Source: Paenibacillus sacheonensis (GTDB lineage: Bacteria > Bacillota > Bacilli > Paenibacillales > Paenibacillaceae). Taken from it: a stretch of DNA of 64,000 nt. Location: contig NZ_JAAAMU010000012.1 of NCBI RefSeq assembly GCF_009909195.1, positions 1-64,000 on the forward strand. The letters run 5' to 3'. The notes under the pieces were generated by a model, which was given only the letters and a program-made list of their open reading frames with translations, ran no database searches and was not told the DNA's origin. Both the position numbers and the translations under genes were made by a program. Position 1 is the stretch's first letter. Each line of letters begins with the position of its first letter. Below are positions 43,451 to 51,003 of this stretch, piece by piece.

Positions 43451-44755
43451 ATGAAGAAAGAAAGCATCAAAATCGCCATTATCGGATCCGGCAGTACCTA
43501 TACCCCGGAATTGATCGAAGGCATGATCAAGCGCAAGGACGTGCTGCCGATCGGCGAGCTCGTGCTCATGGATATCGACGAACGCAAGCTGCAAACCGTC
43601 GGCGCGTTGTGCGAGCGCATGATCGAAGCCGCGAACGTGCCTTGCCGCGTCATCATGACGCAGGAGCTGGACGTCGCGCTTCGCGATGCCGATTTCGTCC
43701 TCGGCCAGATCCGCGTCGGCAAGCTGCCGGCACGCGTGCTCGACGAGAAGATTCCCCTCAAATACGACATGATCGGCCAGGAAACCTGCGGCATCGGCGG
43801 TTTCTTCAAAGCCATGCGCACCATTCCGGTCATGCTGGACATCGCGGCTCGCATGAAGGAGCTTTGCCCGGACGCTTGGCTGATCAACTTCTCCAACCCG
43901 GCGGGCATCATTACGGAAGCGATCCTGAACCATACCGGCGTCAAAATGCTCGGTCTCTGCAACGTGCCGTACAACATGTTCAAGAGCATCCGCGAGTCGC
44001 TCGATCTCGATCATCCGAACATCGAGTACATCGGACTGAATCACCTCAGCTGGATTACGGGCATCGAGCAGGATGGCAAGGATTATCTCAAAACCGCCCT
44101 GGAAATGGGCCTCAACAGCGAGACGATGAAGAACATTCCGGCGAGCGGCTTCAGCAAAGAGCTGATCCAAATGGCCGGCGCGATTCCGTCCTCGTACCTG
44201 GAATATTACTACTTCAAGAACAAGAAGCTGCAGGTCGTGCGCGACATGGAGCTCTCCCGCGGCGAGAAATGCATTCAGATCGAGGAAGAGCTGCTCGGCA
44301 TCTATTCCGATTCCGAGCTGCATTCCAAGCCGGAGCTGCTCTCGACCCGCGGCGGCGCCAATTACTCCGAGGTCGCCATCAGCCTCGTGGACGCCATCTA
44401 TAATGACAAGCAGGAGGTTCACGTCGTGAACTTGCTCAACAACGGCGCCTTGGATTTCATGGAAGACAGCGACGCCGTCGAAGTGTGCGCGGTCGTCGGC
44501 AAGGACGGCGCGAAGCCGATCAAGATCGAGAACTTCGACAACCAGCACATCATCGACTACATGCGGATGATCAAAGCGTACGAGCGCGAGACCGTCGAAG
44601 CCGCCGTAACCGGCAGCGAGGACGCGGCGATGCGCGCCTTGCTCATGAATCCGCTGGTCGGCGACTACAACGCGGCCAAAGGGGCTTTCGATGAATTGAA
44701 GGAAGCGCACAAAGAATATTTGCCGCAGTTCTATAAGGAAGAAGCGAAGAAATAA
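43451..44755 (+). CDS. Glycoside hydrolase family 4 (6-phospho-glycosidase)
   Basis: A 434-residue NAD- and Mn-dependent GH4 enzyme. 'IAIIGSGSTYTPELIEGM' is the NAD motif, 'GQETCGIGGFFKAMRTIPVMLDI' the active-site region, 'NFSNPAGIITEAI' the NPAG motif, and 'LCNVPYNM' holds the metal Cys. Family members cleave 6-phospho-beta-glucosides or, as E. coli ChbF, 6-phospho-chitobiose. It therefore needs a phosphorylated disaccharide, although the local importer is an ABC system. The adjacent kinase gene could supply the phosphate. AGAGGTGG precedes the ATG at 43451. Confidence 0.9.
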   Translation: MKKESIKIAIIGSGSTYTPELIEGMIKRKDVLPIGELVLMDIDERKLQTVGALCERMIEAANVPCRVIMTQELDVALRDADFVLGQIRVGKLPARVLDEKIPLKYDMIGQETCGIGGFFKAMRTIPVMLDIAARMKELCPDAWLINFSNPAGIITEAILNHTGVKMLGLCNVPYNMFKSIRESLDLDHPNIEYIGLNHLSWITGIEQDGKDYLKTALEMGLNSETMKNIPASGFSKELIQMAGAIPSSYLEYYYFKNKKLQVVRDMELSRGEKCIQIEEELLGIYSDSELHSKPELLSTRGGANYSEVAISLVDAIYNDKQEVHVVNLLNNGALDFMEDSDAVEVCAVVGKDGAKPIKIENFDNQHIIDYMRMIKAYERETVEAAVTGSEDAAMRALLMNPLVGDYNAAKGAFDELKEAHKEYLPQFYKEEAKK

Positions 44756-45762
44756 TGGAACGCTATATTATCGGCGTCGACGGCGGCAACAGCAAAACCG
44801 ACTACTTCCTGTTCGATCTGCAGGGACGCTTCGTCGATCATCTGAACGCCGGCACGTGCAGCCATGAACAGTATTCGGATGGCTACGCCAGCTCTTACCG
44901 GGTCATGAGCGAGAAGATCCGCCTGCTGCTCGAGCGCAACGGATTGACGATGGCCCATATTGCCGCAGGTGCTTTCGGACTGGCCGGCGCGGACATCCCT
45001 TCCCAGAAGGAGCAGCTCTGCGCCGTCGTCGAGCGGCTCGGATTCACCAACTATGCCGTCGACAACGATTCGTTCCTCGGCATCAAGGCGGGCAGCGAGC
45101 GAGGCTACGGCATCTGCTCCATTAACGGCTCCGGCACCGTGGCAGGAGGCATCTCCCCGAGCGGGCAGCGTCTCCAAATCGGCGGCATCGGCAGCGAGCT
45201 GGCCGGCGACGAAGCAGGCGGCTTCTACCTCGGGCGGAAAGTGATGCGCGCGGTGTACGACGCGCTTTACCGGCTAGGGCCGCAGACGTCGATGGCGGAA
45301 CCCGTCATGGCGCTGCTCGGCGTCCCTGCCAAGGAAGCTTTCATGGAATTCGCCGTGGAGGGCACGGTGAACCGCACGCTGCCGAACACGGAGCTGATCC
45401 GGATTCTGTGGCGCGCCGCCGAAGCCGGAGACCCCGCCGCCCTCGGCATCGTCGATCATTCCGCCCGGCAGCTGGCGCAATCCGCGGCCGGATGCCTGCA
45501 TCACCTGGACTTCGACGGCGAAGCGGAAGTCGACGTCGTGCTCGCCGGCTCCGTGTGGGTGAAGGCGGATCGTCCGCTGCTGTTCGAGCGGTTCAAGCAT
45601 TATATGGCCGAACTGGCCGGCCGGCCGTGCAGGTACATCATGCTGCAGGAGCCTCCGGCGACCGGCGCCGTGCTGTGGGCGCTGGAGCTCGCGCATTGCC
45701 GGCCGGTCGATGCGGACATGCGGCGCAGCGTGATCGAGAGCGTCCGGCAGCAGCAGCACTAG
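44755..45762 (+). CDS. BadF/BadG-family sugar kinase
   Basis: A 335-residue ASKHA kinase with phosphate-1 motif 'GVDGGNSKTDYFLFD', phosphate-2-like 'GICSINGSGTVAGGI' and adenosine motif 'DVVLAGSVWVKA'. It resembles N-acetylglucosamine kinases and MurK-like enzymes but is only distantly related to the kinase at 31.2 kb. The start codon overlaps the GH4 stop by one base (TAATG), so the two are translationally coupled. A kinase coupled to a 6-phospho-glycosidase suggests that it phosphorylates the disaccharide before cleavage. Alternatively it phosphorylates the freed GlcNAc. Confidence 0.86.
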   Translation: MERYIIGVDGGNSKTDYFLFDLQGRFVDHLNAGTCSHEQYSDGYASSYRVMSEKIRLLLERNGLTMAHIAAGAFGLAGADIPSQKEQLCAVVERLGFTNYAVDNDSFLGIKAGSERGYGICSINGSGTVAGGISPSGQRLQIGGIGSELAGDEAGGFYLGRKVMRAVYDALYRLGPQTSMAEPVMALLGVPAKEAFMEFAVEGTVNRTLPNTELIRILWRAAEAGDPAALGIVDHSARQLAQSAAGCLHHLDFDGEAEVDVVLAGSVWVKADRPLLFERFKHYMAELAGRPCRYIMLQEPPATGAVLWALELAHCRPVDADMRRSVIESVRQQQH

Positions 45763-45775
45763 CAGCACGCATATC

Positions 45776-45834
45776 AAAAAACCGTTCCTGCGAAGAAGGC
45801 GAGCGCCTTGATCCTTCGCAGGAACGGTTTTTAT
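45776..45834. terminator. Bidirectional terminator between the kinase and histidine-kinase genes
   Basis: A long stem of about 20 bp (AAAAACCGTTCCTGCGAAG with its complement ending GGAACGGTTTTT) with an extra AAGGCG/CGCCTT hairpin at the tip. Confidence 0.9.
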
Positions 45835-45844
45835 TTTTTCCACG

Positions 45845-46936
45845 CTATTTCCCCAGCGGCAGCCGCACCTTGAACGAGGTTCTTCCCCCATCGCTCGCCG
45901 CGGCAATCGCGCCATGGTGCAGCTCGACGATGTTTTTGGCGATGGCGAGGCCAAGGCCCGAGCCGCCCGTATTGCGCGAACGCGAATGCTCGCCGCGGTA
46001 GAACCGCTCGAACAGCAGCGGGATGGTCGATGCCGGCAGCGGCTCGCCGTAGTTCGCGATCTCGACGACGGTCTGCCCGAAGTCGGTCCACGCCGCGATA
46101 TCGATCCGCTTGCCGTCCTTGCCGTATTGGATCGCATTGACGATCAAGTTCTCGAACACCCGGACAAGCTTGTCCCCGTCCGCATCGACGATGATCGGAT
46201 GATCGGGAAGCATCAAGACGCACGCCATCCCCGCCTGTTCGAATTGCAGCCGGAATTGGGCGGCCAGCTGCCCGAGCATCTCGACGAGATTGATCGGCGA
46301 CAGCCGAAGTCCCATGCCGCCGCTCGTCCTCGTGAATTCGAATAAATCGTCGATCATCGATTTCAAGTGCATCGATTTCTCGTAAGCGATCCGAACGTAC
46401 TGCCTCAGCTCCACTTCATCCCGGTAACGGTCCTCTTCGATCAGCCCCAAATACCCGACGATCGACGTCAGCGGCGTCCGCAAATCATGGGAAACGTTCG
46501 TGACCAGCTCGACCTTCGTCCGCTCGGCGCGCCGCTCCTCTTCGATGGACAGCTTCAGCTGCGCGGTCATCGTGTTGATATTTTCCGCCAGTCCCGCAAG
46601 CTCGTCATCTCCGCGAATAGGGAAACGATAGTCGAAATTCCCGCCTGCAATCCGCTCGATCCCCTGCGAGATGTCCATCAGGTAGCGAATGGTCGGGTGG
46701 CTGAGCGCGAAGAAATAGACAATGAACAGGATGAGGCAAACCACGGTAAAAGTGAGCGGAGCGCCGAATTCCGAATCCAGCATCCGCAGGAGAACGACGA
46801 GATAAGGAAATTCCATCCGGTATGCGGCAAGCGCGACCAAGCCCAGCATACCGGCCGTCAGGACGGACGCCGCCGCGCTTAAGCCGAACAAGAACAGCAT
46901 TTTGAAGCGAAGGCTCTTCCACGGTTTACGGATCAA
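45845..46936 (-). CDS. Sensor histidine kinase (VanS-like)
   Basis: A 363-residue membrane sensor: TM1 at about 12-35, a short extracytoplasmic loop, TM2 at 58-75, a HAMP segment, then HisKA with 'TNVSHDLRTPLTSIVGYLGLIEE' (phospho-His) and HATPase_c motifs 'LIVNAIQYGKDG' (N box) and 'GGSGLGLAIAKNIVELHHG' (G2 box). The very short loop fits VanS-type and cell-wall-stress kinases. It overlaps the response-regulator gene by 11 bases. The pair is divergent from the ligase-racemase-peptidase genes, as in vanR-vanS arrangements. The stimulus is unknown. Confidence 0.92.
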   Translation of the reverse strand: MIRKPWKSLRFKMLFLFGLSAAASVLTAGMLGLVALAAYRMEFPYLVVLLRMLDSEFGAPLTFTVVCLILFIVYFFALSHPTIRYLMDISQGIERIAGGNFDYRFPIRGDDELAGLAENINTMTAQLKLSIEEERRAERTKVELVTNVSHDLRTPLTSIVGYLGLIEEDRYRDEVELRQYVRIAYEKSMHLKSMIDDLFEFTRTSGGMGLRLSPINLVEMLGQLAAQFRLQFEQAGMACVLMLPDHPIIVDADGDKLVRVFENLIVNAIQYGKDGKRIDIAAWTDFGQTVVEIANYGEPLPASTIPLLFERFYRGEHSRSRNTGGSGLGLAIAKNIVELHHGAIAAASDGGRTSFKVRLPLGK

Positions 46937-47630
46937 TTTTGTACCCTACTCCCCATACGGTCTGAATCAGCTTGACGCCGCCCAGCTCGCTCTCCAATTT
47001 ATCGCGAAGCTTGCTGATATGAACCATGACGGTGTTGGTGGTCGACTCCAGGAACTTGTCCTTCCATACCGATTCGAAGATCGCTTCCGCGCTGAACACC
47101 TGCCCCGGATGGCTCGCCAGCAGATGCAAGATATCGAACTCCGTCGACGTCAAATTCACGTTCCGATCCTCGACCGTAACCGCGTGCGCCTTCTTGTTTA
47201 TCTTCAAAGCATGAAGCTGAATCTCGTCCTGCTCTTGCGATGGCTGGATCTGCGCGTTCAAATAATGCGATCTGCGCAGCAGCGACTTCACTCTGGCGAG
47301 CAGCTCGAGGGCATTGAACGGTTTGACCATATAATCGTCCGCGCCCGTCGTCAGCCCCAAGATCTTGTCCATGTCTTCGGCTTTGGCGCTCAGCATCAGG
47401 ATCGGAATGCTGTACGCCTCGCGCACCGCCCGGACGACCTCCAGGCCGTCCATCTCCGGCATCATGACGTCGAGGACGATCAATTGGATCGGCTCCTTGG
47501 CGATCACGTCCATTGCCTCGCGGCCGTTGCTTGCCGTCAGGACTTGGTATCCTTCGTTGGTCAAATAGATTTTGATCAGCTTCGCGATCTCGAGATCGTC
47601 GTCGGCGATCAGGATTTGTATCGGCATCAT
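46926..47630 (-). CDS. OmpR/VanR-type response regulator
   Basis: A 234-residue response regulator with receiver domain (ILIADDDLEIAKLI, phospho-Asp in 'LIVLDVMMPEMDG', Lys in 'YMVKPFNALEL') and an OmpR winged-helix DNA-binding domain ('LTSTEFDILHLLASHPGQVFSAEAIFESVW' and 'VMVHISKLRDKLE', 'IQTVWGVGYKI'). It closely resembles VanR and related regulators. It is the first gene of a two-gene unit with the kinase. Its likely target is the divergent promoter region 47631-47834. Confidence 0.93.
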   Translation of the reverse strand: MMPIQILIADDDLEIAKLIKIYLTNEGYQVLTASNGREAMDVIAKEPIQLIVLDVMMPEMDGLEVVRAVREAYSIPILMLSAKAEDMDKILGLTTGADDYMVKPFNALELLARVKSLLRRSHYLNAQIQPSQEQDEIQLHALKINKKAHAVTVEDRNVNLTSTEFDILHLLASHPGQVFSAEAIFESVWKDKFLESTTNTVMVHISKLRDKLESELGGVKLIQTVWGVGYKIDP

Positions 47631-47834
47631 CGTCTCTCTCCGTCTTGTTAAGGTTAGAATCCATGCGTTCGCTGCTCTAGCTTATCAGAAATCGTCCCCG
47701 TAACCGACCCCGCGAATCCACAAATAAGAAAATCTTAAGGATTCCTTTATCGCGTCTTACGAACTTCCGCGGCCTTACGCGTTATCTTGGAGATAGAGCA
47801 ACGGACAAGAATTCAATCGGGAGGTTATTCCATC
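47631..47834 (+). promoter_or_regulatory. Divergent control region of the van-like locus
   Basis: A 204-base region between the regulator and ligase genes. TCTTAAG (47733), TCTTACG (47755) and CCTTACG (47773) form a loose direct repeat, candidate binding sites for the OmpR-type regulator. Their 22 and 18 base phasing is not ideal, and no clear -10/-35 pair was identified. Confidence 0.35.
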
Positions 47835-48911
47835 ATGAAAACCAAGCTATACGTTCTATACGGCGGCAAATCCGTCGAACACGAAGTGTCATTGAAAACG
47901 GCGGTGACGGTTCTTCTATCCATCGACGAAAGCCGCTTCGAGGTCTATCCCGTCTACATTACGCGGGACGGCTTGTGGTGCACGCCGGGCCGGCTTGCCA
48001 AGGAAGGCTTGACGGTTGAACGGCTGATCGCCCGGCCGTCTTACCGGGACACGGCCAGCTCGATCGGCGAAATCCTGTCTGGGGTGATGGCGCTGCCCGG
48101 ACCGAAAGTCGTCATGCCGCTGCTGCACGGCTCGAACGGCGAGGATGGCACCGTGCAAGGCCTGATGGAGCTGCTGAACGTTCCGTACGTCGGCAACGGC
48201 GTGCTGGCCTCCGCCCTGGCCTTGGACAAGGCGATGTCGAAGGAGATTTTGGCCCAAGCCGGCATTCGCCAAACGGACTACCGGGTATGCCGCTTCGACG
48301 AGTGGAGCTCGGACGGCATGGCGGTCGTGCGGGACGTCGAGGCGCGCATCGGGTATCCGTGCTACGTGAAGCCAGCCTCCCTCGGTTCCAGCATCGGCAT
48401 CAGCAGGTGCACGAACCGCGGGGAATTGCGGGCCGGCATCCAAGAGGCGTTCGCTTACGATAAGAAGCTCGTGTTCGAACGCGAGGTGGCCGGCAGGGAG
48501 ATTCAAGTGGCCGTCATCGGCAACGAGAGACCGCTGGCCTCGCTGCCCGGCGAATTCATCCATGACCGCGCCTTCTTCGACTACGAGTCCAAGTACATGG
48601 ACAAACGGCTGACGATGTCCATTCCGGCCGAGTTGTCCGCCGGCTTGACCGAGCGCATTCGCGAGCTGGCCGTTCGGGCTTATCGGGCCCACGGCTGCGA
48701 GGGCTTGGCCCGCGTCGACTTCTTCCTCGACGGAGAAGGCGAATTGTTTCTGAACGAGATCAATGCGCTTCCCGGTTTTACGAATTTCAGCATGTATCCG
48801 GTCATGTGGGAACGTACCGACGGCACGTCCTACGCGGCGCTGATCGAGCAGCTGATCGGCCACGCCGTTGCGCGTCATGAAGACAAACAAACGATTCGCT
48901 ATTCGAGGTGA
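47835..48911 (+). CDS. D-alanine:D-X ligase (Ddl/VanG-like)
   Basis: A 358-residue ATP-grasp ligase that joins D-Ala to a second D-amino acid for the peptidoglycan stem. Family motifs: 'LYGGKSVEHEVSL', 'MPLLHGSNGEDGTVQG', 'YVKPASLGSSIGIS', 'ARVDFFLDGEGELFLNEINALPGFT'. The omega-loop reads FFDYESKY (Tyr250) and the late site FSMYP (Met320). In VanC-type D-Ala:D-Ser ligases the equivalent positions are Phe and Arg, so this enzyme looks D-Ala-D-Ala-like at both. Its neighbours are those of VanC/VanG loci. The ATG at 47835 follows GGGAGG. Substrate: D-Ala or D-Ser, unresolved. Confidence 0.9.
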   Translation: MKTKLYVLYGGKSVEHEVSLKTAVTVLLSIDESRFEVYPVYITRDGLWCTPGRLAKEGLTVERLIARPSYRDTASSIGEILSGVMALPGPKVVMPLLHGSNGEDGTVQGLMELLNVPYVGNGVLASALALDKAMSKEILAQAGIRQTDYRVCRFDEWSSDGMAVVRDVEARIGYPCYVKPASLGSSIGISRCTNRGELRAGIQEAFAYDKKLVFEREVAGREIQVAVIGNERPLASLPGEFIHDRAFFDYESKYMDKRLTMSIPAELSAGLTERIRELAVRAYRAHGCEGLARVDFFLDGEGELFLNEINALPGFTNFSMYPVMWERTDGTSYAALIEQLIGHAVARHEDKQTIRYSR

Positions 48912-48950
48912 GGAAAGAGGTGAGCGAGGTGAGCGAGGTGAGCGAGGTGA
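48905..48950 (+). repeat. Tandem Shine-Dalgarno-like repeats before the racemase start
   Basis: GAGGTGA occurs at 48905, 48917, 48926, 48935 and 48944; the last four are in exact 9-base register (unit GAGGTGAGC). Each core matches the 16S anti-Shine-Dalgarno sequence. The last copy is 5 bases before the ATG at 48956. Confidence 0.9.
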
Positions 48951-48955
48951 ACGGC

Positions 48956-50173
48956 ATGCTGAGAGAGACATGGGCCGAAGTTAGTTTGAACCGCATTCGC
49001 GAGAATATGCTGCGCATTCGCAAATCGCTGCCGTATTCCGTCAAGCTGATGGCCGTCGTGAAGGCGAACGGCTACGGGCACGGCGACATCGAATCGGCTG
49101 CGGCTGCGGAACGGGCTGGCGCGGATTATTTGGCGGTCGCCTACATCGAGGAAGCGCTCCGGCTGCGCGGGGCCGGCATGAAGCTGCCTATTCTCGTCTT
49201 GACGCCCATTCGGCCGGAGCACGTGCAGCTGGCGCTGGAGCTCGACTTGACGTTAACGGTCACCGGCGCGCGATGGTTTGCCGAGATGCGGGCTTATAAG
49301 CCTTACGCTTCCGCGGGAAAGCTTCGGGTTCACGTGAAGATGGATACGGGACTCGGGCGGATCGGCATCCGGGCGAAGACGGAATGGGACGAGCTTGTGC
49401 CTTGGCTACGCGCGAAGGATATCGAGGTGGACGGCTTCTATACGCATTTCGCGACGGCCGGCGAAGCCGACACGACTTTCCTGGAGCAGCAAGCGGCGCG
49501 TTTTATGGAAATGAAGCAATGGGGACGCGCTTCCCGCTTGGCGATCCGGCATTATCATTGCGCGGGCAGCGCGGCGGCGCTCCGTTTTCCTCATCTGGCC
49601 ATGGATATGGTTCGGATCGGGGCAGCGATGTACGGCTATTATCCGGAGAAGCTCGTCCATTCGATCAAGCTGGAGCCTGCCTTAAGCCTTCATAGCCGCC
49701 TGATTCACGTGAAGAAGCTGGCTAGAGGCGAATATCTCGGCTACAACAATTCGTACCGGGCCGACGAGGACGAATGGATCGGGACCGTGCCGATCGGATA
49801 TGCCGACGGCTGGACGCAGCGAATGCAAGGCACGGACGTGCTGATCGAAGGGCGGCGAGCCCCCATAGTCGGCAAGATCTGCATGGACCAGCTGATGATC
49901 AAGCTTCCGGGACCGTGCGCGGAAGGCGCCTTAGTCACCTTCATCGGCACTCAGGGCGAACAGCGTATCACGTTCTCGGAGCTTGCCGCCCATATCGGAA
50001 GCGTCGCGCAGGAGATATCCACGTCGATCGGCGTCCGAGTCGAACGAACTTATACCGACACCGAGGAGGTTTATGCGAGATGGAACAACCCAACCAAGCC
50101 GAACGACATCAAACCGAACGTCAACAGACCGGCTGTCAGCAAGTCGATTGCCGGCAAACAAGCCGCTATCTGA
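48956..50173 (+). CDS. Alanine/serine-type racemase (VanT C-domain-like)
   Basis: A 405-residue fold-type III PLP racemase. K36 in VVKANGYGHG binds PLP, Y267 (GYNNSYRAD) is the catalytic tyrosine, and 'FYTHFATAGE', 'MVRIGAAMYGY' and 'CMDQLMI' are conserved. The position equal to Tyr354 of Geobacillus alanine racemase is Gln352 (AQEISTSIG); VanT serine racemases have Asn there. L-Ser or another non-Ala substrate is therefore possible. The C-terminal 30 residues (NPTKPNDIKPNVN...) are a low-complexity tail overlapping the next gene by 94 bases. ATG 48956 is chosen over the in-frame GTG at 48908 because of the GAGGTGA array. Confidence 0.9.
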   Translation: MLRETWAEVSLNRIRENMLRIRKSLPYSVKLMAVVKANGYGHGDIESAAAAERAGADYLAVAYIEEALRLRGAGMKLPILVLTPIRPEHVQLALELDLTLTVTGARWFAEMRAYKPYASAGKLRVHVKMDTGLGRIGIRAKTEWDELVPWLRAKDIEVDGFYTHFATAGEADTTFLEQQAARFMEMKQWGRASRLAIRHYHCAGSAAALRFPHLAMDMVRIGAAMYGYYPEKLVHSIKLEPALSLHSRLIHVKKLARGEYLGYNNSYRADEDEWIGTVPIGYADGWTQRMQGTDVLIEGRRAPIVGKICMDQLMIKLPGPCAEGALVTFIGTQGEQRITFSELAAHIGSVAQEISTSIGVRVERTYTDTEEVYARWNNPTKPNDIKPNVNRPAVSKSIAGKQAAI

Positions 50174-51003
50174 TCGATACGGCCGTTCAAGCGGCCAATG
50201 CCGCGATTCATGAAGGGTATTTGGTCTTGATCAATCGCGAGCATCCCATCGGACAGCCGATTGCGCCCGACTTTCTCGTGCCGCTTAGCTCGGTCCCGGC
50301 TATCCATGCCCTGAGCGATGGCATCCTGTTGGAACGGACCAGCTTGCGGCAGTTGGCTGCGCTGCTCGAGGCCTGCCAAGGGATGAACGAGATTATCGCG
50401 GTCAGCGGCTATCGGACCAAATCGGAGCAGGAGCGAATCTATGCATCCTCGTTGGCCGAGCATGGCGCGGAATACACGGCGCGCTACGTCGCATGGCCCG
50501 ACCGGAGCGAGCATCAGACGGGTTTGGCCATCGACGTCGGCAAGCTGAACAAGGACGTGGATTTTATCGCGCCGGCCTTCCCCGACATAGGCGTCTGCAA
50601 GAGGTTCAAGCAGCTGGCGGCCCGGTATGGGTTCATTCAACGCTATAAGGAAGGCAAGGAATCGTTAACCCGGATATCCTGCGAACCGTGGCATTTCCGG
50701 TACGTCGGCTATCCCCACGCCGAGATCATGGAGCGCAACGATTGGTGCTTGGAGGAATATATCGATGTGCTCGAGGACTATCCGTTCGAGGGCGATCATC
50801 TCGTATTCGAGGATGAGTGGTCAACCGTGGAGATTTACTATGCAGCGGCGAGCGCAGGGACTTCTATAACCGGGACTTCTACGACGGGGACTTCTACGAC
50901 CATTCCTCTCGTTGAATGCGATCGGTACGACTTGTCGGGCAACAACAGGAATGGATTCATCGTGACCGCATTTCGCGATAAAGGACTTGCCGCTTATGTC
51001 TAA
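50080..51003 (+). CDS. D,D-carboxypeptidase/dipeptidase (VanXY/VanY-like)
   Basis: A 307-residue zinc peptidase of the VanY/M15 family. Zinc ligands His145 and Asp152 (SEHQTGLAIDVG) and His205, with catalytic Glu202 (CEPWHFRYVG), are present, preceded by 'SGYRTKSEQERIYASS'. There is no signal peptide or TM helix, so it is cytosolic like VanXY rather than membrane-bound VanY. The C-terminal 'EIYYAAAS...YDLSGNNRNGFIVTAF' resembles VanXY tails, interrupted by three 15-bp repeats (GTS-x-T). It would hydrolyse D-Ala-D-Ala and trim pentapeptides. The ATG at 50080 has GAGGAGG 10 bases upstream and lies 94 bases inside the racemase gene. Confidence 0.88.
   Translation: MEQPNQAERHQTERQQTGCQQVDCRQTSRYLIDTAVQAANAAIHEGYLVLINREHPIGQPIAPDFLVPLSSVPAIHALSDGILLERTSLRQLAALLEACQGMNEIIAVSGYRTKSEQERIYASSLAEHGAEYTARYVAWPDRSEHQTGLAIDVGKLNKDVDFIAPAFPDIGVCKRFKQLAARYGFIQRYKEGKESLTRISCEPWHFRYVGYPHAEIMERNDWCLEEYIDVLEDYPFEGDHLVFEDEWSTVEIYYAAASAGTSITGTSTTGTSTTIPLVECDRYDLSGNNRNGFIVTAFRDKGLAAYV
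50857..50901 (+). repeat. Three 15-bp tandem units in the VanXY-like gene
   Basis: GGGACTTCTATAACC, GGGACTTCTACGACG and GGGACTTCTACGACC are head-to-tail and in frame, adding a Thr/Ser/Gly linker before the conserved C-terminal strand. Confidence 0.9.

Noticed and set aside
43451..44755. GH4 enzyme as alpha-glucosidase/alpha-galactosidase
   Set aside because: The N-terminal and NPAG regions and length look more like 6-phospho-beta-glucosidases, though specificity is not proven.
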